From NCBI GenBank assembly GCA_963693305.1, contig OY855913.1, positions 16,700,984 through 16,764,983 of the forward strand: a DNA stretch of 64,000 bases. Reading direction: 5' to 3'. Position numbers and translations under genes: made by a program. Below are positions 58,140 through 64,000 of the stretch, piece after piece. This DNA comes from Meandrina meandrites. Lineage: Eukaryota; Cnidaria; Anthozoa; Scleractinia; Meandrinidae. Positions within the stretch are counted from its first letter, which is position 1; each line of letters begins with the position of its first letter. Under the pieces are notes generated by a model, which was not told the DNA's origin, did not search any database, and saw nothing but the letters and a program-made list of their open reading frames with translations.

Positions 58140-58446
58140 ATGTACATTCAAGAAGGTAAAATGGAGTTACGTTCGCGTTCATTTTGGACCGAAGTCGCCG
58201 CCGAATTTTTAGCAACACTTTTGTTCCTCTTCATGGTGTGTGGGACGGTGCTACCGTGGAATAACTCACCGCCCTCTGTCATGCACATTGCTTTTAGCCA
58301 TGGTCTGAGCATTGCGACTCTGGCAATGACAGTTCTTCATATTTCTGGAGGACAACTTAATCCAGCCGTGACCATCTCTATGATGGCTGTTGGGAGGGTT
58401 TCAATCTTGAAAGCTCTCTTCTTTATTATGGCCCAGTGTGCAGGAG
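58140..58446 (+). CDS. Aquaporin-type first exon, copy 1 (partial gene)
   Basis: The ATG at 58140 has an in-frame TGA 19 bases upstream (58119-58121), so it is the first Met. The exon encodes MYIQEGKMELRSRSFWTEVA, helix 1 (FLATLLFLFMVCGTVLPW), helix 2 (AFSHGLSIATLAMTVLHISG) and the first NPA box (GGQLNPAVTISM), with helix 3 start up to MAQCAG. It ends at a GTAAGG donor in phase 1, exactly like exon 1 of the gene at 49239. No exon with the second NPA box is found before the next copy at 60799. It is therefore an orphan first exon, an alternative first exon for downstream exons beyond the window, or a dead duplicate. By NPA spacing, the filter Phe position is His54. Confidence 0.8.
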
Positions 58447-59065
58447 GTAAGGATTCGTTAAAAAATCCAACTCGATAAAGAACATGTAGGAACGCGTTTT
58501 CGAGCCTTTAACGGGCAAATGTACCTGAGATCTACAACACTTTGAAGTTTGAATGAACATTTTGATTTATTCAACAAAAGCAACTTTGCTGCCGCAGGAG
58601 GGGTCTTAAGAAAGTCACGAGATATTTTAACACGCTACACCTTTTCTTTATCCGACTCGAGAAACCAGTGAACTTGCTTTCAGCTGCGTTAGTCAAAGTT
58701 TTTAATCTATTTTTAGAATTGACCGTAAAAACAAAGTGACATCTAGTGACAGTCGCATATTAGTTTGCTTAATTTACATAGTAACTATGCCATCTAACCA
58801 AACCTTTACCGAAACTTTCGTGTTCTTTTCAAATTTCACAAAATGCATGAAATAAGTTATAACGAGTTATAATTCAGCTGTTTTTCTTAAAGACATTACT
58901 TACTATTTTCAGTTTCGTTTAAAGAATTACCTTAATGAATTCAAAAATATCACGAAAACCATTTGAGCGTTACGTTGCATTATAACTCCCGCAGGAGAGA
59001 AGTTTGCTTTGTAATCAATCACGGGAAATGGGTTCAACGATATGGACTTAAAGTCAAGAAATTAA

Positions 59066-59267
59066 CACTTATGTCTAGGATTGAACGCATGTATTGTTTA
59101 GCAGGTACTTCATATATGACTGGGTTGTTGGCCATTTCAATACTACTTCATATTTGACAGAATTATGTGAGTTTAGGTGAACTTCAATCAGTGAGGACAC
59201 TTTGTGATGCTTATTATAAAGACCGTGCGTCTCATTAGCGTTCAATCTTGGACATATCTGGAAATTA
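59066..59267. other. Copy-1-specific 0.2-kb segment
   Basis: Present in copy 1 but not at the matching place of copy 2 (near 61740). It is bordered by GAAATTA on both sides, so it is either an insertion with a 7-bp duplication or a microhomology-mediated deletion in copy 2. Confidence 0.6.
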
Positions 59268-60798
59268 AGGCACTTGAAATGATTGTATAAAGCCAAACGA
59301 AGATTGCATTTCCTTGTGTAGGCAATATATCAGTATCAAATTGCGTCAAAGAAAAATTGCCAAAAGAATAAAAGCACTTGTAAAGAGGATGCAAACGAAT
59401 ATAATTAGACAATGCGATCAACTTAATTAAACGAAGCACATCGGGCAAAACATCTGTCGTCCTGAGTTGAGGGTGATGTAATGGAATATGCGGTCATAAT
59501 AATACTCAACAGGATTCTTTCGGCTAAGTTATCGAATGGAAATTACCTCGATCAAACTTCACAATGAGGGCCAGCAAAAAAAAAATTCGAGGTGTGAAGG
59601 AAAAAAGTGATTTTTCAGGAAAACAGCAAAGAGCACCAAGGAGGGGGTGGAGGACCGTCACCCTGCGTCTGAGCTCCCTAAAAAGGGCCCATTTTACATA
59701 TGCGGATAGAAACCACACGTTTGCCAACAAACACAAGCGACAGCAATTTTCCTGCATTACATGCTTTCTTCGTACACACAATGATAATATTAATTATCAT
59801 ATCCTTCAGATAGCAAGCGCTCTGATCCAATTTTACTTGCCGTATTCTAAAGTTTGAGAACGTGGTGCGCCAGCGGGACACAGCCATCGACGGGGCAGTG
59901 TGAAGACAGAGTATGGAGTGCACGTGGACAGCCGAGCTAAGCTAGCTAATTGTACAGTACGGCTATCTTTCCGCGCGCTTGACTTGGAACGTTTTGCTTT
60001 GTACAGAGCGAGAGATATCATAAACATCTTTATTTACCTTGTTTAATGTAAGAAAATGATCCTTGGTCCGTATCTTTAAATATCTCGGATCTCGAAGTAC
60101 TTGAACTCGAACTCAATTAATGAGGTACAGCTGTATTGACATTTCTGTCAGGTTTCTTCGTGTGACCCTAAATTTGTATATAGTTCAAAGACTGTTCTAT
60201 CGAGGACCGGGAGCTCTTACTAAAGCGATTAGGGGAAAGATATTTTTTCGGCTACATTCCAGCATGTCCAGAGGGGGCACCCGATTTTTGGATGTAGAAG
60301 TTGCACGCCTTCTGTAAATATTAGTATTCTATACATGAGTCAAAACTTAAACTCATAGAACTGCTCTCGCACGCTTCAGATCGTCAAAAAAAACTGCATA
60401 AAAACAAACTTAAATATTGCGAAAATATTTCTAATTCATTTTATTACAAGTGGACAGCAGTAAAAGCCGATTTTTTGAAGCGTAAATATTTACAATAGCG
60501 ATTAGCGAAAAAAATTGAATATTTAAATGGGGCGTGCTGTGTCCTCACAAACATGGGGTGGTAAACCTGTGGTCTAAACGAGCGAAACAAAAAATTCGGC
60601 GAAGAAAAGTCAAGGAGCCCTTCTTCGACCAGGAGGCTTGGATACCTAGTCAAGCGTGGTTTCCAGGCTCCTTCGCTAATCCCCGGCATGATTATGTAAT
60701 AAATGTCTGGGCGAAAGAACAGAAAAAGCAAAACTGTCAGCAATTTCTACCGACAGCAGGTCTCGTTTCAGCTCACGTGAAACATCAGTGATGCCAAT

Positions 60799-61105
60799 AT
60801 GTACATTCAAGACGGTAAAATGGAGTTACGTTCGCGTTCATTTTGGACCGAAGTCGCCGCCGAATTTCTTGCAACACTTTTGTTCCTCTTCATGGTGTGT
60901 GGGACGGTGTTACCGTGGAATAACTCACCGCCCTCTGTCATGCACATTGCTTTTAGCCATGGTCTGAGCATTGCGACTCTGGCAATGACAGTTCTTCATA
61001 TTTCTGGAGGACAACTTAATCCAGCCGTGACCATCTCCATGATGGCTGTTGGGAGGGTTTCAATCTTGAAAGCTCTCTTCTTTATTGTGGCCCAGTGTGT
61101 AGGAG
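60799..61105 (+). CDS. Aquaporin-type first exon, copy 2 (partial gene)
   Basis: This differs from copy 1 by about seven substitutions in 307 bp. Three change residues (E5D, and M to V and A to V near the end: FFIVAQCVGG). The frame, first NPA box, His54 and phase-1 GTAAGG donor are kept. No exon 2-4 is present between here and the window end, so the rest of the gene must lie downstream if it exists. Confidence 0.82.
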
Positions 61106-63315
61106 GTAAGGACTCGTTTAAAAAAAATCCAACTCGATAAAGAACATGTCAAAACGCGTTTTCGAGCCTTGAAAGGGCAAACGTACCTCAGATGTGCAAC
61201 ATTTTGAAGTTTGAATGAGCATTTTGATTTATTCAACAAAAGCAACATTGCTGCCGCAGGAGGGGTCTTAAGAAAGTCACGAGATATTTTTACACGCTAC
61301 ACCTTTTCTTTATCCGACTCGAGAAACCAGTGAACTTGCTTTCAGCTGCGTTGGTCGAAGTTTTTAATCTATTTATCTTCTCTTGTGAGCCAGAATTGAC
61401 CGTAAAAACAAAGTGACATCTAGTGACAGTCGCATATTAGTTTGCTTAATTTACATAGTAACTATGCCATCTAACCAAACCTTTACCGAAACTTTCATGT
61501 TCTTTTCGAATTTCACAAAATGCATGAAATAAGTTATAACGAGTTATAATTCAGCTGTTTTTCTTAAAGACATTGCTTACTATTTTCAGTTTCGTTTAAA
61601 GAATTATCTTAATGAATTCAAAAATATCACGAAAACCATTTGAGCGTTACGTTGCATTATAACTCCCGCAGGAGAGAAGTTTGCTTTGTAATCAATTACG
61701 GGAAATGCGTTCAACGATATGGACTTAAAGTCAGGAAATTAAGGCACTTGAAACGATTGTAGTAAGCCAAACAAAGATTGCTTTAACTTGTGTAGGCAAT
61801 ATCTCAGTATCAAATTGCGTCAAAGAAAAATTGCCAAAAGAATAAAAGCACTTGCAAAGAGAATACAAGAGAATACAATTAGACAATGCGATTAACTTAA
61901 ACGAAGCACATCGGGCAAAACATCTGTCGTCCTGAGTTGAAGGTGATGTAATGGAATATGCGGTCATGGAAATAATCAACGGGATTCTTTTTTACTTTAG
62001 TAAAGTTAGAGAATGGAAATTATCTCGATCAAACTTCAAAATGAGACCCGCCAGAAAAAAATAAATTCGAGGTTGTGAAGGAAAAAAAGTGAATTTTCAG
62101 GAAAACAGCAAAGAGCACAAAGGAGGGGGTGGAGGACCGTCACCGTGCGTCTGAGCTCCCTAAAAAGGGCCCATTTTACATATGCGGATAGAAACCACAC
62201 GTTTGCCAACAAACACAAGCGACAGTCATTTTCCTGCATTACATGCATCCTTCTTACACACAATAATTATGTTAATTATTATCAATATACGCGGCCAAAT
62301 TGAAAACCGCCCTCTTGAAAACACGCGCTTTGCGGGCCGCAAATGATTCCTAGCGGGCCGTTAATGCATTAACGGCCCTGCAGCTGATTGGTTCTCGGTT
62401 CATCATCCGATGAATATTAACCAATCAGATCGCGTTTAATGACGCGGGAAAACCATTTTAGGTGCGAACAGCTTTCGTACAGCAAGTTTTAAAGTAAAAA
62501 AAAGTCTCAAACAGTTTCTCGCTGAGCGAATAGTGTTCGAAAAGAAAAATCAAAGCCTATTTCTTATGAATGGGACAAAATGCAGCTAAAGAATTGGAAT
62601 GTAGAAGCAAAAGCACAAGGCATAAAGGACGAAGGATAACCCGAATATGTTCATTGTGCCCAATAATTTAGACAACAAATGACGATCTTGAAAAATAAAC
62701 TGTAATATTTCGGTATAAGCTATACCATCATCAGACTAAGAAAATTAACATACAAGCTTGTTCTTAAATACTGTGAGTGACAAGACGAAACAAAGAAAGT
62801 TTACTCAGGTGAATAGACAGAGTTCTCTGCTGGATTTCAGTCCATTGTTGAGGGAAGGTGCTAGGCGTTTGATGAAACATGCCTCTTTGAACAGGAGAGC
62901 ACAAGGGGAAGATATAAAGAGGGCAACTTCTTGTTGTCTTACGAGAAACCCAACAAAACAACGGTTCACTTCATTTTGTGTTTCTCGGGTCGATTTTACG
63001 CCGAGGCTCAGCTGGAAAATGTAAGTTCGTAAATTAGTATTATCCACTTATTTTCAGAGACAAGGCAGCTCTTTTTAACTACACCTATACTAGGAGTAAT
63101 CATAGATTATGCAGTGCGTTCGCCATGCTTGCCATTGAAGAACACGCCACCACAAGATTAGGATGCGTATTGCTACCGTTGAGCGCAAGAATTGTTTACA
63201 GCCTATCGTTATCCGCTTAATAGAATTCTTTTTGCGCGCGCTGTCTTTGCGGCTGTTGTCATTGTTGACGTTGACGTAACGCAATTAATTGCCTTCTAAT
63301 GTCTTCTCGCATGAG

Positions 63316-63368
63316 ACATACCGACATACCGACATACATACCGACATACCGACATACATACCGACATA
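63316..63368. repeat. (CATACCGA)n short tandem repeat
   Basis: About six copies of CATACCGA/CATACATACCGA variants. Confidence 0.9.
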
Positions 63369-63597
63369 GAACGACTTTCGCTTGCGCGTTCACAGGACAA
63401 CCACGGGACCACAGGTCACCACAAGATTAGGATGCGTTCTCCTATCGTCGAACGCAACAATACATGGGCCTCAGTGTAGCATAGGACAAAATTTTCAACG
63501 CGAAGTACTTGTATTATTGAACATGTAAAGCTCATCAAATGTGTTAGTTTATATCTGGGTGTTATTTGATCCTGTATATCGATAATAATGATAATTA

Positions 63598-63728
63598 AAT
63601 GACTTTTTTCGGGAATATTGTGTATTTGCTCCCTTGTAGTGTCATTTGCGGCCCTTGCGCTTCGCACTCGGGCCACAAATGACACTACGCGGGCGCAAAT
63701 AAACAATATTCCCTCGAAAAGTCATTTT
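63598..63728. mobile_element. Palindromic MITE
   Basis: AATGACTTTTTTCGGGAATA at the left and its near complement at the right (AATATTCCCTCGAAAAGTCATT region), continuing inward through TAGTGTCATTTGYGGCCC. The whole segment folds into one hairpin with a loop near GCGCTTCGCAC. Confidence 0.75.
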
Positions 63729-64000
63729 ATTGTCCTATTATCATATCCTTCAGATAGCAAGAGCTCTGATCCAATTTTACTTGCCGTATTCTAAAGTTCG
63801 AGAGAAACAGGCTGGCGCATGGCGAACGTGGTGCGCCAGCGGGACACAGCCATCAACAGGGCAGTATGGAGTGCACGTGGACAGCCGAGCTAAGCTAGCT
63901 AATTGTACAGTACGGCTATCTTTCCGCGCGCTTGACTTGGAACGTTTTGCTTTGTACAGAGCGAGAGATATTATAAACATCTTTATTTACCTTGTTTAAT

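Larger units (their letters stand above)
55837..60050 (+). repeat. Segmental tandem duplication, copy 1
   Basis: Homologous to 60191-64000. The left joint is around CGAGGACCGGGAGCT (55847; counterpart 60201). The right end is near TTATTTACCTTGTTTAATG (about 60038), which is where the window ends in copy 2. Copy 1 carries insertions absent from copy 2 (55988-56619, 56923-57973 and a 0.2-kb stretch at 59066-59267). Shared parts are a few percent diverged. Confidence 0.9.
62285..63735. mobile_element. 1451-bp insertion in duplication copy 2, 8-bp TSD
   Basis: Flanked by TATTATCA (62277-62284, 63736-63743); copy 1 has a single uninterrupted version near 59795. It contains a 24-bp perfect palindrome around TTAATGCATTAA (62355-62378), CCAATCAG boxes and a (CATACCGA)n tract. 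It also has a second, palindromic element at its right end (63598-63728). An 8-bp duplication would suit hAT or related elements, but the ends show no matching inverted repeats, so it is probably composite or degraded. Confidence 0.75.
60191..64000 (+). repeat. Segmental tandem duplication, copy 2 (runs off the window)
   Basis: Matches copy 1 (55837-60050) throughout, including the sequence before and after the aquaporin exon. It lacks the TTAA and foldback insertions but has its own 1451-bp insertion at 62285-63735. The final 260 bp (63738-64000) match 59797-60038. Confidence 0.9.

Noticed and set aside
59524..62263. Paired minus-strand ORFs (59524-59781, 62036-62263)
   Set aside because: They are similar only because they lie in the segmental duplication; no domain or start support.

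Overview
The window is nuclear DNA from an animal. It has GT-AG spliced genes, AT-rich intergenic sequence, LINE, Gypsy and DIRS-like retroelements and many small inverted-repeat transposons. The repeat families and the aquaporin cluster resemble what is seen in cnidarian, probably hexacoral (stony coral or anemone), genomes. That assignment is inference from memory of those families, not a database result. No tRNA, rRNA, CRISPR or prokaryotic gene was seen.

Layout. 0-9 kb: decayed retroelements (a non-LTR RT, a Gypsy remnant, a DIRS-like zinc-finger fragment split by a LINE) and a broken gene with an RPA-like OB-fold. 9.7-14.4 kb: an array of about 44 copies of a 69-bp repeat encoding a 23-residue unit, interrupted by a TA-flanked MITE, then a duplicated 0.41-kb block. 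14.9-22.9 kb: dispersed pieces of a large transposase-like family that is not formally named here. Around and inside them lie a 957-bp DNA transposon carrying a Myb/SANT-like exon, a small three-exon gene (17.5-18.7 kb), and exon-like ORFs with ankyrin-like or HIRAN-like character. 23.4-27.6 kb: a Ty3/Gypsy element with its RT core deleted and a solo LTR inside integrase. 29.4-31.5 kb: a 5'-truncated LINE with an intact RT ORF. 31.8-35.5 kb: MITEs and intergenic DNA.

Host genes are clearest in the right half. On the minus strand there is a 327-codon single-exon ORF (36-37 kb) and a two-exon gene for a four-helix membrane protein with a long disordered N-terminus (40.5-44.4 kb). On the plus strand there is a complete four-exon orthodox aquaporin (49.2-54.1 kb). 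It is followed by a tandem segmental duplication (55.8-60.05 kb and 60.19 kb to the window end), each copy carrying one nearly identical aquaporin-type first exon.

The two duplication copies act as natural empty-site controls for each other. They reveal a TTAA-flanked 632-bp element, a 1051-bp foldback element with 11-bp flanking repeats, and a 1451-bp insertion with an 8-bp target duplication. The most notable biology is the aquaporin cluster: one classical water-channel gene beside tandem first exons whose ar/R filter position appears changed from Phe to His. The most notable mobile DNA is the undescribed transposase-like family and the nested, datable insertions.
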